Of a stretch of 47,421 nt of DNA, positions 9,199 to 18,250 are shown piece by piece. Positions within the stretch are counted from its first letter, which is position 1. Every line of letters begins with the position of its first letter. Source of the DNA: an uncultured SAR116 cluster alpha proteobacterium. Lineage in GTDB: Bacteria > Pseudomonadota > Alphaproteobacteria > Puniceispirillales > Puniceispirillaceae. The translations under genes and the position numbers were made by a program. Below the pieces are notes generated by a model that did not search any database, was not told the origin of the DNA, and worked only from the letters and a program-made list of their open reading frames with translations. The stretch covers positions 1 to 47,421 of the forward strand of contig CABYIQ010000011.1 in assembly GCA_902518965.1 (NCBI GenBank). The letters are read 5' to 3'.

Positions 9199-9743
9199 GG
9201 AAAACAAAGCGATATCGGAGTTTGTCTTCACAAGTGCAAGCCTTCACTTTGCTTGGCAGTTTTCTTTTGATCTTTTCTGCTTGTTCTGATTTCAAACGGG
9301 CGATCGGTTCTGAAAAGTCCTCACCGGATGAGTTTGCGGTGGTTGTCCGGCCACCTTTGTCATTGCCACCAAAGTTTCGTTCAAGGCCCGCTGGGAATGA
9401 TACAGATACAGCTGCTGTTGCAGCTTCAAACGCACTTGGCAGGTCAAAATTTATTCTAAATCAAGGTGGGGCAAAGGCTACAAGCTTTGACGATTTGTTT
9501 GCCTTTGACAAGATTGAAGATGATATTCGGGTGAAGGTAGATGAGGAAACTGCTGGCATCCGTTTTGAACGCCGTCTGCCTCTTCAGATTATTTTTGGTG
9601 ACCTTCCAAATGTTGGGCCCGTGGTTGATAAAATGGCTGAAGATGCTCGTATCAGGCGGAATCAGCTGCAGGAACGGGCGGTTAACGAAGGGGCTACACC
9701 GGCAATTGATGAGGTACTTAGCGAGCCGGTGCTGGTGAAATAG
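9195..9743 (+). CDS. DUF3035 lipoprotein, BamF-type
   Basis: A 182-residue predicted lipoprotein. A basic N-terminus and hydrophobic segment end in a lipobox, IFSAC, with the lipidated Cys at residue 30. The signature SPDEFAVVVRPPLSLPP (about residues 43-59) is the conserved core of the DUF3035 family, restricted largely to alphaproteobacteria. A family member is a subunit (BamF) of the outer-membrane protein assembly complex in Caulobacter. The rest is low-complexity and probably disordered, ending in a segment rich in charged residues. It overlaps lspA by 4 bp and mutL follows after 10 bp. A role with the BAM complex is inferred from the family. Confidence 0.8.
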   Translation: MRKTKRYRSLSSQVQAFTLLGSFLLIFSACSDFKRAIGSEKSSPDEFAVVVRPPLSLPPKFRSRPAGNDTDTAAVAASNALGRSKFILNQGGAKATSFDDLFAFDKIEDDIRVKVDEETAGIRFERRLPLQIIFGDLPNVGPVVDKMAEDARIRRNQLQERAVNEGATPAIDEVLSEPVLVK

Positions 9744-9753
9744 GCAAATTGCT

Positions 9754-11589
9754 ATGCCGGCTAGAATCCGCCATCTTCCAGATCAACTTGTTAATCAGAT
9801 TGCTGCTGGTGAAGTAATAGAACGTCCAGCAAGTGCGCTGAAAGAATTAATTGAAAATTCACTGGATGCAGATGCGAGCCGGATTAGTGTTGATTTGGCT
9901 GAGGGAAGCCTGTCAGGCTTAACCGTATCTGATGATGGTACGGGAATGGCACATGATGAGCTAATACTCGCTGTTCAGCGGCATGCGACGTCCAAGCTGC
10001 CTCATGATAATCTTGAGGATATTCAGTTTTTTGGTTTCAGAGGTGAGGCACTGCCTTCTATTGGGTCTGTATCGCAGTTGCGCCTTTTCTCGCGGCAGCA
10101 TGCAGATCTGCATGGATGGGCATTAACGGTCAGGCATGGAAATGCAGATAAGCCTGAGCCAGCTGCAGGGGAAAGAGGAACACGTATTGAGATAAATGAT
10201 ATGTTTGCCTCAGTCCCGGCACGGCTGAAATTTATGAAAACGCAGAAGACTGAAGCTGGCCAATGTTATGATGTTGTTCGCCGATTTGCAATGAGCCGCC
10301 CTGATGTGAGTTTTATCCTTACAGACAGCGGCCGCAAAGTGTTACAGCTGCCTGCACAGGACAGCACTGACGATGGATTTGCTCGCAGATTATCTGAAAT
10401 TTTGGGACCGGTCTTTGCACGTGAATCTGTTGTTGTGGAGGCTGAGAAACCAGGTATACGTCTGACTGGATATGCAGGCCTTCCAACTATGAACAGGGCT
10501 ACGACGGCTCAGATTTATTTATTTGTAAATGGTAGGCCTGTGCGTGACCGCCAGATGCTGGGGGCGGTAAGGGCAGGCTATCAGGACATGATCCCGCGAG
10601 GCCGACATCCGGTTCTGGTTCTGTTTCTGACAATTGAGACAAAGGCAGTGGATGTCAATGTTCACCCTGCCAAGGCGGAGGTGCGTTTCAGAGATCCTGC
10701 CAGCGTAAGAGGTTTGCTGGTGGGGGCGCTGTCCTCCGCCTTGCGCTCAGCCGGGATGCAGGCGACAGCTGAAAGCGGTGAAGCGGCTCTGCGTCAATTC
10801 TCGCAGGCGCCCTCATTTGGACACCGCGGCGCTTCTGGCCGCTACCCCATTCAGCCTGGCTCTCAGAGCAGCCTGTTGGCCGAACAGACCTTCCAGCAGC
10901 GTTCAAAACAATCACCAGATTTTCTGATTCAAGCACCGCCACAAGCCAAATATGATACTTGTCCTGAGCCTCCAGATAGCTTGGCTGACGAGGAGGAGAT
11001 CCTTTCAGCCTATCCGTTGGGAGCAGCAAAAGCACAGCTCCATAAAACCTATATTGTGGCTGAAACCTCTACCGGTCTGTGTGTTATTGATCAGCACGCC
11101 GCGCATGAACGGCTGGTAATGGAGCAGATGAAAGCCCAATATTCGCAAGGTCAGGTAAAAAGTCAGTCTTTGTTATTACCGGAAATTGTTGAACTGCCAT
11201 ATGATCAAATAGAAGCGGTCTTGGCTGAAGCAGAGCAGCTACGGAATACCGGGCTGGAGGTTGAAGCCTTTGGCCCAGGTGCGGTGATGATACGTGCTGT
11301 CCCTGCCCTTCTGGGGCAAACAGATGTAAAAATTCTGATGCGTGATCTAGCTGAGGAACTTATTCAATTGGGTGGAACGACTGCGTTGAACGACAAGATA
11401 GGACATATTCTGGCAACCCTGTCCTGCCATAGTTCGGTGCGATCAGGGCGGCGGTTAAATGCTGATGAAATGAACGCGCTGTTGCGGCAGATGGAAATCA
11501 CGCCTGCTGCTGGACAGTGTAATCACGGCCGCCCAACATTCATCACCTTAACACTAGCTGATTTGGAAAAATTGTTTGGCCGGACTTAA
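9754..11589 (+). CDS. mutL: DNA mismatch repair protein MutL
   Basis: Matchmaker ATPase of mismatch repair. The N-terminal GHKL ATPase shows IAAGEVIERPASALKELIENS, DADA, DDGTGM and GFRGEALPSI. The central domain carries VNGRPVRDR and VNVHPAKAEVRF. The C-terminal domain has an exact metal-endonuclease motif, DQHA-x2-E-x4-E, at residues 446-457, plus the supporting motifs SCHSSVRSGRRL and CNHGRP. This marks an incising MutL, as found in bacteria without MutH. The stop codon shares the bases TTAA with the stop of rsmD on the other strand. Confidence 0.97.
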   Translation: MPARIRHLPDQLVNQIAAGEVIERPASALKELIENSLDADASRISVDLAEGSLSGLTVSDDGTGMAHDELILAVQRHATSKLPHDNLEDIQFFGFRGEALPSIGSVSQLRLFSRQHADLHGWALTVRHGNADKPEPAAGERGTRIEINDMFASVPARLKFMKTQKTEAGQCYDVVRRFAMSRPDVSFILTDSGRKVLQLPAQDSTDDGFARRLSEILGPVFARESVVVEAEKPGIRLTGYAGLPTMNRATTAQIYLFVNGRPVRDRQMLGAVRAGYQDMIPRGRHPVLVLFLTIETKAVDVNVHPAKAEVRFRDPASVRGLLVGALSSALRSAGMQATAESGEAALRQFSQAPSFGHRGASGRYPIQPGSQSSLLAEQTFQQRSKQSPDFLIQAPPQAKYDTCPEPPDSLADEEEILSAYPLGAAKAQLHKTYIVAETSTGLCVIDQHAAHERLVMEQMKAQYSQGQVKSQSLLLPEIVELPYDQIEAVLAEAEQLRNTGLEVEAFGPGAVMIRAVPALLGQTDVKILMRDLAEELIQLGGTTALNDKIGHILATLSCHSSVRSGRRLNADEMNALLRQMEITPAAGQCNHGRPTFITLTLADLEKLFGRT

Positions 11590-12146
11590 CGGCGTGCCAG
11601 AGTGAAAAAGTTGAGCCTGGCTATGCCATAAACACGGCTGTCTACCAGCACAAATTCTGATCCTAGTTGACAGTTGTCAGTCTTTTTTGTTTCCACGACA
11701 ATAAGGGCCTGCTGGACGATAGCGTTTGCCGCAACAAGCTGATGTAGACTTTCTCCTGCCAGACTGCTGCTATAAGGTGGGTCAGCAAACACCAGATTTG
11801 CGCACGGCCCGGGCCAGCTATGAATCTGCCGTGCATCTTTTGCAAGGATATGCGCACAATCCTCCAATTTTAACTTGCTTATATTAGCTTGCAGGGTTTG
11901 CAGCGCGTCCTGGTCCTGTTCAACAAAAACACAGCTCCTTGCACCTCTGGACAAGGCCTCAAGACCGATAGCACCTGTGCCGGCAAAAAGGTCGATCACA
12001 GTCGCTTCACTCAAGGAAAAGGAAAACCGGCCGCCTTGCAGGATATTGAAAAGGGCTTCGCGTGTGCGTTGCGCCGTTGGTCTCACTGCTTTACTTGCGC
12101 ATAGAGCCAGTTTGCTTCCTCTTTTCTTTCCGCCAATTATATTCAT
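11586..12146 (-). CDS. rsmD: 16S rRNA (guanine966-N2)-methyltransferase RsmD
   Basis: Methylates G966 in the small-subunit rRNA using S-adenosylmethionine. The family start MNIIGGKKRGSKL and RPTAQRTREALFNIL are present, followed by the SAM-binding loop DLFAGTGAIGLEALSRGA and the catalytic motif FADPPYSS. The 186-residue length is typical. It lies 22 bp downstream of a pseudouridine synthase gene on the same strand, so two rRNA modification genes probably share a transcript. Its end overlaps mutL by 4 bp, tail to tail. Confidence 0.95.
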   Translation of the reverse strand: MNIIGGKKRGSKLALCASKAVRPTAQRTREALFNILQGGRFSFSLSEATVIDLFAGTGAIGLEALSRGARSCVFVEQDQDALQTLQANISKLKLEDCAHILAKDARQIHSWPGPCANLVFADPPYSSSLAGESLHQLVAANAIVQQALIVVETKKTDNCQLGSEFVLVDSRVYGIARLNFFTLARR

Positions 12147-12168
12147 GACCTGCTTTCTTTCCAGCTGG

Positions 12169-13026
12169 CTATTTACGGCGCGGTTTATGCTTTTGGCGTT
12201 CTCTGACGTGCATATTTTTTGGTTTAGGCTTTTGAGGCCGCCGGCTCTTTGACGGTGTTCTTGCTAGACCAAGCTGCTCGGTTAGTACATTTGTTTTAAC
12301 TTCTCTGACATCACCATCTTCTAGATTGCCTAGCGAAAAGGGACCGTAAGATAGGCGGATCAGCCGGCTGACCGGATAGCCCAGATACTCCATTATGTGT
12401 CGGATTTCACGATTTTTGCCTTCTTTTATCGCAACAGTCAGCCATGCATTTGAAGGCATCTGATTATCAAGGCGGGCTAGCACCTCACCATAATGAATGT
12501 TATCAATTGTCACCCCACTAGACAAATTATTCAGTTTTATAGGGTTAACAAGCCCTCTTACCCTGACTCTGTATTTTCTTGTCCATCCCGTTGAGGGCAG
12601 TTCTAGATGACGGGCAAGGCCCCCATCATTCGTCAGCAGCAGCAGGCCTTCTGAATCAAGGTCAAGTCGGCCGACTGAAATCACACGAGGCAGATTGTCG
12701 GGCAAACGATCAAAAATGGTATCTCTGCCTTTCTCGTCTCGGTTGGAGACAACAAGCCCTCTTGACTTATAATATCGCCACAACCGGACTGGTTCGGCTG
12801 TCGGGATGCGCTTATCATCAACGTCAATCCGATCTTTCACTGTCACGTTACAAGCTGCTGTATCAAGAATTTTTCCATTTAGCTTTACCCGTCCTGCCAA
12901 GACCAGCACCTCTGCTTCGCGCCGTGAGCATATACCTGCACGTGCAATCCTTTTGGCAATCCGCTCAGGCTCATCTGTCTGCGCCAATGAAAATGGTTTT
13001 TCGGCTTTTTTTGGTGGTTTGATCAT
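12169..13026 (-). CDS. RluB/RsuA-family rRNA pseudouridine synthase
   Basis: Converts uridine to pseudouridine in rRNA, probably 23S as for RluB. An N-terminal S4 RNA-binding domain (about residues 19-75, RIARAGICSRREAEVLVLAGRV) is followed by the RsuA/RluB catalytic domain, with the catalytic Asp in GRLDLDSEGLLLLTNDG and the late motif KEGKNREIRHI. The C-terminal 40 residues are strongly basic (RRPQKPKPK, KHKPRRK), as in many RluB proteins. The ATG at 13026 (MIKPPKK) is used; a TTG at 13062 is the only longer alternative. RluB versus RluE/F assignment is not certain. Confidence 0.9.
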   Translation of the reverse strand: MIKPPKKAEKPFSLAQTDEPERIAKRIARAGICSRREAEVLVLAGRVKLNGKILDTAACNVTVKDRIDVDDKRIPTAEPVRLWRYYKSRGLVVSNRDEKGRDTIFDRLPDNLPRVISVGRLDLDSEGLLLLTNDGGLARHLELPSTGWTRKYRVRVRGLVNPIKLNNLSSGVTIDNIHYGEVLARLDNQMPSNAWLTVAIKEGKNREIRHIMEYLGYPVSRLIRLSYGPFSLGNLEDGDVREVKTNVLTEQLGLARTPSKSRRPQKPKPKNMHVRERQKHKPRRK

Positions 13027-13113
13027 AAGGGTGGTTGTAAGACATGCAGAACAGCTTGGCAAATATTACTGCTTCGCCGTAGGATTGGTAGTATAAGGTG
13101 AGTGAGAACGAAA

Positions 13114-13569
13114 ATGGATATGATGACGCATGCTCTGGAACTTGCAAGTGCGGCGGCACAAGCAGGTGAAGTGCCCGTGGGAGCTGTGATTACAGACTCG
13201 TATGGCGCAATAGTGGCGACAGCACAAAACAGAATGCGCAGGGACAATAACGCGCTTGCCCACGCTGAATTGTTGGTGATCAATGCCGCATTGCAGGTCA
13301 CAGGTCAGAGCCGTCTTGTAGACTGTGATTTATGGGTGACACTTGAACCTTGTGCGATGTGTGCAGGGGCGATTTCTCATGTCCGGCTGCGCCGTCTTTA
13401 TTTTGCCGCCTATGATCAAAAAGGCGGGGCTGTAGACCATGGCCCCTGCTTGTTTCACCAGCCAACGACCCACCATAAGATTGAAATCTATGGTGGCATC
13501 CAACAGAGTGCATCTGAACAGCTTCTAACAATTTTCTTTGGAAATCAACGCGGTGTGGTCGAGAGCTGA
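13114..13569 (+). CDS. tadA: tRNA-specific adenosine deaminase
   Basis: Zinc enzyme that deaminates A34 of tRNA-Arg(ACG) to inosine. The deaminase motifs are HAE (residues 50-52, in NNALAHAELLVI) and PCAMCAGA (zinc ligands Cys80 and Cys83). AYDQKGGAVDHG near residue 108 is also typical of TadA. The protein is 151 residues. The ATG at 13114 follows AAGGTGAG at 13095-13102; a GTG at 13102 is a less likely start. It is divergent from the pseudouridine synthase gene, with 87 bp between, and meets purD tail to tail 4 bp downstream. Confidence 0.95.
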   Translation: MDMMTHALELASAAAQAGEVPVGAVITDSYGAIVATAQNRMRRDNNALAHAELLVINAALQVTGQSRLVDCDLWVTLEPCAMCAGAISHVRLRRLYFAAYDQKGGAVDHGPCLFHQPTTHHKIEIYGGIQQSASEQLLTIFFGNQRGVVES

Positions 13570-13573
13570 CGAT

Positions 13574-14833
13574 TTAGTCAGCGGCAATATCGGTGCGAAA
13601 CATGGCATCTGGCCAAAAGACTGTCTTAACGGCCGCATAGGCTTCGCTGCGCGCTAGCTGCCTGTCATTGCCCAATGCAGTTACTGCCAGGACGCGGCCA
13701 CCTGCGCTGATCAACTGGCCATCATCGGCAGATGCTGTTCCAGCATGAAAAATCAAGCCACCAGCAGCAGTTTCAAGCTGGTCAGCTCCGTGAATGGGTT
13801 GGCCCTTCTGATAGCTGCCAGGATAGCCATCTGCAGCCATCACAACCGTAACAGCAGTTTGGTCTATCCAGCGCAAATCAAAATTTTCCAAGCCACCTTC
13901 CACAACCGTCAAAGCGGCAGATAAGAAATCTGATTTAAGGCGGGGCAGAACGACCTGTGCTTCAGGATCGCCAAACCGGCAGTTGAACTCGATAACCTTT
14001 GGACCACCTTCTGTCAGCATCAGCCCGGCATATAACACGCCATTATATGGACAGCCTTCGGCTGCCATGCCTTTAGCAACAGGGGTGATAATCGTTGACA
14101 TGATTTGATCTCTTAGAACATCTGTTTCATGTGGTGAGGGGCTAACTGCTCCCATCCCGCCAGTATTTGGGCCTGCGTCACCGTCAAAGGCCCGTTTATA
14201 GTCTTGTGCTGAGGCTAACCACAGTACGGATTTCCCATCCATTAAGGCGAATGCTGACAATTCTGGGCCAGTGATCCGTTCTTCCACCAGAATTTCCTGG
14301 CTTGCTAATCCAAACCGGCCGCCTAATAGCTCAATGATGGCCTGTTCTGCTTCTTTAAGATTCGAGCAAACAACCACGCCTTTGCCTGCCGCCAGCCCAT
14401 CTGCCTTTATCACGCAATAGCCATTCAGCTTGGCTGCAAAGGCCGTAGCGGCTTCGGCTTTGGTAAAGTTCTGCCATTTTGGTTGAGGAATATTATGACG
14501 ATCGCAGAAATCACGCGCAAAGGCTTTTGAACCTTCCAACCGAGCAGCAGCAGCATGCGGCCCAAAAACCGGAATGTTTGCCGCAATAAGGTCATCAGCA
14601 AGGCCGTTGACCAGCGGAACTTCTGGGCCAACAATTACTAGGTCAGCTGCTTCGTTTTTGGCTAGAGCAACAAGCGCGGCAGTATCTTCTGCAGACACAG
14701 CCTCACAACGGCCTAGCTGGGCAATGCCGGGGTTACCTGGGGCGATGATAAGCTCATCACATAAAGGAGAATCAAAAATGCTCCAGGCTAGGGCATGTTC
14801 GCGTCCGCCGCTACCTATGATCAAAATTTTCAT
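13574..14833 (-). CDS. purD: Phosphoribosylamine--glycine ligase
   Basis: ATP-grasp enzyme of purine synthesis that joins glycine to phosphoribosylamine. The start is the ATG at 14833, giving the family N-terminus MKILIIGSGGREHALAW; the open frame runs further upstream but without homology. Internal motifs are APGNPGIAQLG, VIVGPEVPLVNGLADDL, IKADGLAAGKGVVV, GPNTGGMGAVSP and IEFNCRFGDPEAQ. The 419-residue length is normal. It is divergent from xseA with 63 bp between the starts, so the promoters must share that gap or lie inside the genes. Confidence 0.97.
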   Translation of the reverse strand: MKILIIGSGGREHALAWSIFDSPLCDELIIAPGNPGIAQLGRCEAVSAEDTAALVALAKNEAADLVIVGPEVPLVNGLADDLIAANIPVFGPHAAAARLEGSKAFARDFCDRHNIPQPKWQNFTKAEAATAFAAKLNGYCVIKADGLAAGKGVVVCSNLKEAEQAIIELLGGRFGLASQEILVEERITGPELSAFALMDGKSVLWLASAQDYKRAFDGDAGPNTGGMGAVSPSPHETDVLRDQIMSTIITPVAKGMAAEGCPYNGVLYAGLMLTEGGPKVIEFNCRFGDPEAQVVLPRLKSDFLSAALTVVEGGLENFDLRWIDQTAVTVVMAADGYPGSYQKGQPIHGADQLETAAGGLIFHAGTASADDGQLISAGGRVLAVTALGNDRQLARSEAYAAVKTVFWPDAMFRTDIAAD

Positions 14834-14896
14834 ACCTGCATCTCTTATTAAAAATGTGCCTGAATGGCTGGATAAACTCTCGCCTAATCTAGCGCT

Positions 14897-16336
14897 ATGC
14901 GGCATAATCTGCAAATGCCAAACGAAGTGATAAATCCTGCAACGAACGCGCCGTATCTGACTGTTGAAGAGCTCAGTCAGGCGGTGAAACGCACGGTTGA
15001 GACCGCTTTTGAATATGTCCGTGTCAGAGGCGAAATCTCGCAACCGCGCAACCCTGCATCAGGCCATATTTATCTGACTTTGAAAGATGATCGTAATGCG
15101 CTGTCTGCTGTTATATGGAAGGGTACAGCAGCTCGCTTGTCTGTGCGGCCTGAAGACGGACTTGATGTTATCTGCACTGGGAAAATGACCACTTTCGGAG
15201 GGCAGTCTCGCTATCAGCTGGTGGTAAATGATATAGAAGTTGCGGGTGAAGGGGCGCTTTTAAAACAGCTTGAAGACAGACGCCGCCGCCTAGCCGAAGA
15301 AGGCTTGTTCGATACTGCACGCAAGCAGCCACTGCCATCAATTCCAGCCACTATCGGTGTTGTTACCAGCCCAACGGGTGCTGTTATACGGGATATTCTG
15401 CACCGTATTTCTGAACGGTTTCCCACTCGCATCCTAGTGTGGGGAGTCAACGTTCAAGGTGCGGGATCAGCGGACCAGATTGCAGCAGCGATCACTGGAT
15501 TTAATGCGATAGATGATGGGGGTGAGGTGCCCCGCCCTGACCTTTTGATTGTTGCCCGCGGTGGTGGCTCCCTAGAGGATCTATGGTCCTTCAATGAAGA
15601 AGTTGTTGTGCGTGCGGCGGCGGCATCAGTTATTCCCCTCATCTCAGCTGTTGGTCATGAAACAGATACAACTTTGATAGATTATGCTGCTGATGTCCGT
15701 GCACCGACACCGACAGCCGCAGCAGAATTTGCCACCCCTGTCGCTGCTGATCTCTTGGCCCAGTTAAGCGAAACAGAAGCACGTCTGCGGCGTGCAGTTC
15801 TGACAAGGCTGACATCAGCACAGCAGTCAGTAAGAGCTGCTGAACGGGGCTTGCTGCACCCTGAGGATCTTATAGGCCGTTTGTCACAATCAGTTGATTT
15901 GGCTTTCACGCGCATTGATACAGGGCTATATAGGTGCCTTGATCGCCTGCAGCTGAGACTGGCCACTTTGTCTGACCGGCTTGTGTCGCCTGAACAGCGT
16001 GTAGGCGCAATTGAACAAACTGTCAGTATATTTGACAGGCGTCTTGAACATAGCCTGTCTGCTGTTCTAGAACGCGCAGATAACCGACTGAATCAGACAG
16101 CACGGCTTCTGGCGGCTAATTCCTATCAACGGGTGCTAGATAGGGGGTTTGCACTTGTAACAGATCAAGGCGGTAAACCTGTGAAGACAAGCAAGGCTGC
16201 CCCTGAGCGCGCAACAGTGAACATCAGATTTTCTGATTCTGAACGCAGGGCACAGCTTGACCCTGAACCGGCTACAGCTCCACAGCTCAAAAAATCAAAA
16301 ACTGTTGCCGATAAAACGCAAGGCGATTTATTTTGA
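14897..16336 (+). CDS. xseA: Exodeoxyribonuclease VII large subunit
   Basis: Catalytic subunit of exonuclease VII, which degrades single-stranded DNA from both ends together with XseB (not in this window). An N-terminal OB-fold (about residues 19-120, with SGHIYLTLKD) is followed by the catalytic region containing GVVTSPTGAVIRDIL, ARGGGSLEDLWSFNEE and SAVGHETDTTLIDYAADVRA. A coiled, Leu/Arg-rich segment follows and the tail is basic. The 479-residue length fits. The start may be the ATG at 14897 or the one at 14915; neither has a clear ribosome binding site. The 3' end overlaps lpxL by 9 bp on the opposite strand. Confidence 0.96.
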   Translation: MRHNLQMPNEVINPATNAPYLTVEELSQAVKRTVETAFEYVRVRGEISQPRNPASGHIYLTLKDDRNALSAVIWKGTAARLSVRPEDGLDVICTGKMTTFGGQSRYQLVVNDIEVAGEGALLKQLEDRRRRLAEEGLFDTARKQPLPSIPATIGVVTSPTGAVIRDILHRISERFPTRILVWGVNVQGAGSADQIAAAITGFNAIDDGGEVPRPDLLIVARGGGSLEDLWSFNEEVVVRAAAASVIPLISAVGHETDTTLIDYAADVRAPTPTAAAEFATPVAADLLAQLSETEARLRRAVLTRLTSAQQSVRAAERGLLHPEDLIGRLSQSVDLAFTRIDTGLYRCLDRLQLRLATLSDRLVSPEQRVGAIEQTVSIFDRRLEHSLSAVLERADNRLNQTARLLAANSYQRVLDRGFALVTDQGGKPVKTSKAAPERATVNIRFSDSERRAQLDPEPATAPQLKKSKTVADKTQGDLF

Positions 16337-17239
16337 AAGCTGCGCAGGCGGAATCTTGCCCCACCGCCTGTGTGGCCAGAGCCACTGGCCAGGATGCTGC
16401 CTTATCCATGTTTCAATCTGCTGATTGATCTGTTTTGCGACTTCTCGGCAGTCTTTGTCATCAGCTGTTTGCTGCATATAAATCGGTGCAGAAAGAGAGA
16501 CTTTGATGTTGCAGCCCGACCCACGGACGGTTTGCGCCATAAAAATAGGTTTGCCCGTTTTCGCGGCGAGTTTGATATGGGCCACAGCGGTCTTGGCGGG
16601 ATAACCAAAAAACGGCACTGTTTCGCCCTCACGTAATTGCTGGTCAACCAGAAGCAGCATGAAGCCTCCTTTGCGCAAGGTTGACACCATGCCGATTGCG
16701 GCTTGTCGACCTTTTTCATAAATATCTGCATCAGCAGAATAGGTTCGACGTTTCATCAGTCTAGACACATAAGGGTTATTTAGTGGGCGGTAGATTAAAC
16801 CAGTTTTCACATTTGTGCAGGGTCCCAGCATAGATAGAGCTTCCCAATTGCCCAGATGAGCACCAATGACAAAACCACCATGATGGTCTGTCAGATGATG
16901 CAGGCCTTCAAATTGGATATAGCCCTTATTGAGCATCTGTCTGGTTTTGATAAATTCTGCCGCCGTCCTGCCCAGATTGTCCCACATTTCACTTAACCAG
17001 ATTTGTCGCTCTGCTTTTGAATACTCAGGCAAAGCCAGTTTCATCTGATCTTCTGCACGTTTGTGCCAAGGGGTTATCGGACCCAGCCCCGCAAATAATC
17101 TGCCCATCACGAAACTGGCCACACGCAAAGGTGATATAGTTAGCAATCCGATAAGAAAGCCAAGCAGAATTGCTTCCAAGGGCCAGATGAAATAGCTGTA
17201 AAGAAATTTTAGCCAGCCTTGCCGATAGGACATCGACAT
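16328..17239 (-). CDS. Lipid A late acyltransferase (LpxL/HtrB family)
   Basis: Inner-membrane acyltransferase that adds a secondary acyl chain to the lipid A precursor. A hydrophobic segment near residues 15-38 anchors it. The catalytic HX4E motif is in IGAHLGNWEAL (about residues 126-136), and later LLVDQQLREGETVPFFG and WLWPHRRW are family hallmarks. The protein is 303 residues. Its ATG overlaps the lpxK stop by one base (TGATG), so it is the last gene of the leftward lipid A cluster. Which acyl chain or position it uses cannot be told from sequence. Confidence 0.92.
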   Translation of the reverse strand: MSMSYRQGWLKFLYSYFIWPLEAILLGFLIGLLTISPLRVASFVMGRLFAGLGPITPWHKRAEDQMKLALPEYSKAERQIWLSEMWDNLGRTAAEFIKTRQMLNKGYIQFEGLHHLTDHHGGFVIGAHLGNWEALSMLGPCTNVKTGLIYRPLNNPYVSRLMKRRTYSADADIYEKGRQAAIGMVSTLRKGGFMLLLVDQQLREGETVPFFGYPAKTAVAHIKLAAKTGKPIFMAQTVRGSGCNIKVSLSAPIYMQQTADDKDCREVAKQINQQIETWIRQHPGQWLWPHRRWGKIPPAQLSK

Positions 17240-18234
17240 CAGCGTTGTCTTTCCGGAAGGATAGCTGAAATCAGCTCCAACAATGCTGATTTATCGTTTC
17301 GTGAGAACCGGAAGGTTACAGGCAACACCAAAATTCTTGCACGCCAGTCAGGCGGCAGACGAACCCAGTCTTTGTGAGTGGTGATCAAGTCAGCACCGTT
17401 TGTCCAAGCCTCTTGCTGTAGCCGCGATAAATCAGCTTCGGAATAGTTATGATGGTCTGCAAAGGATAGAGTGCGCACCACGTCTGCACCTGTTTTGGTA
17501 ACAGTTTCAAAGAAACGCTTTGGCCTGCCAATGCCAGCAAACGCAATAAACCGCTTTTTGCCTATTGCCTTTGCCACTTTTTGGTCTGGGTAGAGTTTAC
17601 CTCTAAATTGCGGCATTGTGCTAGGTAGCAGAGCAGAAAGACCTGTTTCATCCTGTCCGTTAAGGATGGTTGCGTCGGCCTTAGCAAGGCCTGTGTTCAG
17701 AGGCTCACGCAGTGGCCCTGCGGGCAGTAAGCGCTGGTTGCCTGCGCCCGCTCCGCCGTCAAAGACAGTGAGGGTGATATCTTTGTGCAGCCAGGGGTTT
17801 TGCATACCATCATCCATTACGATCACGTCAAACTTATTTTGGGCTGCTATGAAGGCTGCACCCTTTATTCTGTCTGCACAGACACAGACGTCATTTGAGA
17901 AGGCCAGCATAATAGCCTCATCACCGATATCATCTGTTGTGTGTAGAGCGGGATTAGCAAATAGAGGGCCTTTCTTGTTACCCTTATAGCCGAGTGTGAG
18001 AATACAAGGCGCATAGCCCTGTTCTTTGAGCATTCTGCATAAAGTTGCTGTGACAGGAGTTTTGCCTGATCCGCCGATCAGGATGTTGCCGACGCAGATG
18101 ATAGGTAGGTCAGCTATTTCAGTTTTTGCCAGAAACTGCCGTAATTGTCCTGCCAAAATCCATATTAAACTAAACGGCAGTAACGCTGTTGAAATCAAGC
18201 CTCTGTTTGTCCAAAAATTTGGCGCGGTTATCAT
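17239..18234 (-). CDS. lpxK: Tetraacyldisaccharide 4'-kinase
   Basis: Phosphorylates the 4' position of the disaccharide precursor to make lipid IVA at the inner membrane. The 331-residue protein starts with an amphipathic/hydrophobic segment (about residues 8-30) and has the P-loop VGNILIGGSGKTPVT (about residues 47-61). DDGMQNPWLHKD and AFAGIGRPKRFFETV are LpxK motifs, and FADHHNYSEADL follows. It sits between waaA (16 bp upstream) and lpxL (1-bp overlap), a classic lipid A/Kdo order. Confidence 0.96.
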   Translation of the reverse strand: MITAPNFWTNRGLISTALLPFSLIWILAGQLRQFLAKTEIADLPIICVGNILIGGSGKTPVTATLCRMLKEQGYAPCILTLGYKGNKKGPLFANPALHTTDDIGDEAIMLAFSNDVCVCADRIKGAAFIAAQNKFDVIVMDDGMQNPWLHKDITLTVFDGGAGAGNQRLLPAGPLREPLNTGLAKADATILNGQDETGLSALLPSTMPQFRGKLYPDQKVAKAIGKKRFIAFAGIGRPKRFFETVTKTGADVVRTLSFADHHNYSEADLSRLQQEAWTNGADLITTHKDWVRLPPDWRARILVLPVTFRFSRNDKSALLELISAILPERQR

Positions 18235-18250
18235 ATTGGTTCACTGTTGT

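Noticed and set aside
14834-15043. Long N-terminal extension of PurD
   Set aside because: The frame is open upstream, but the family N-terminus MKILIIGSGG starts at 14833 and the extra sequence overlaps xseA on the other strand.
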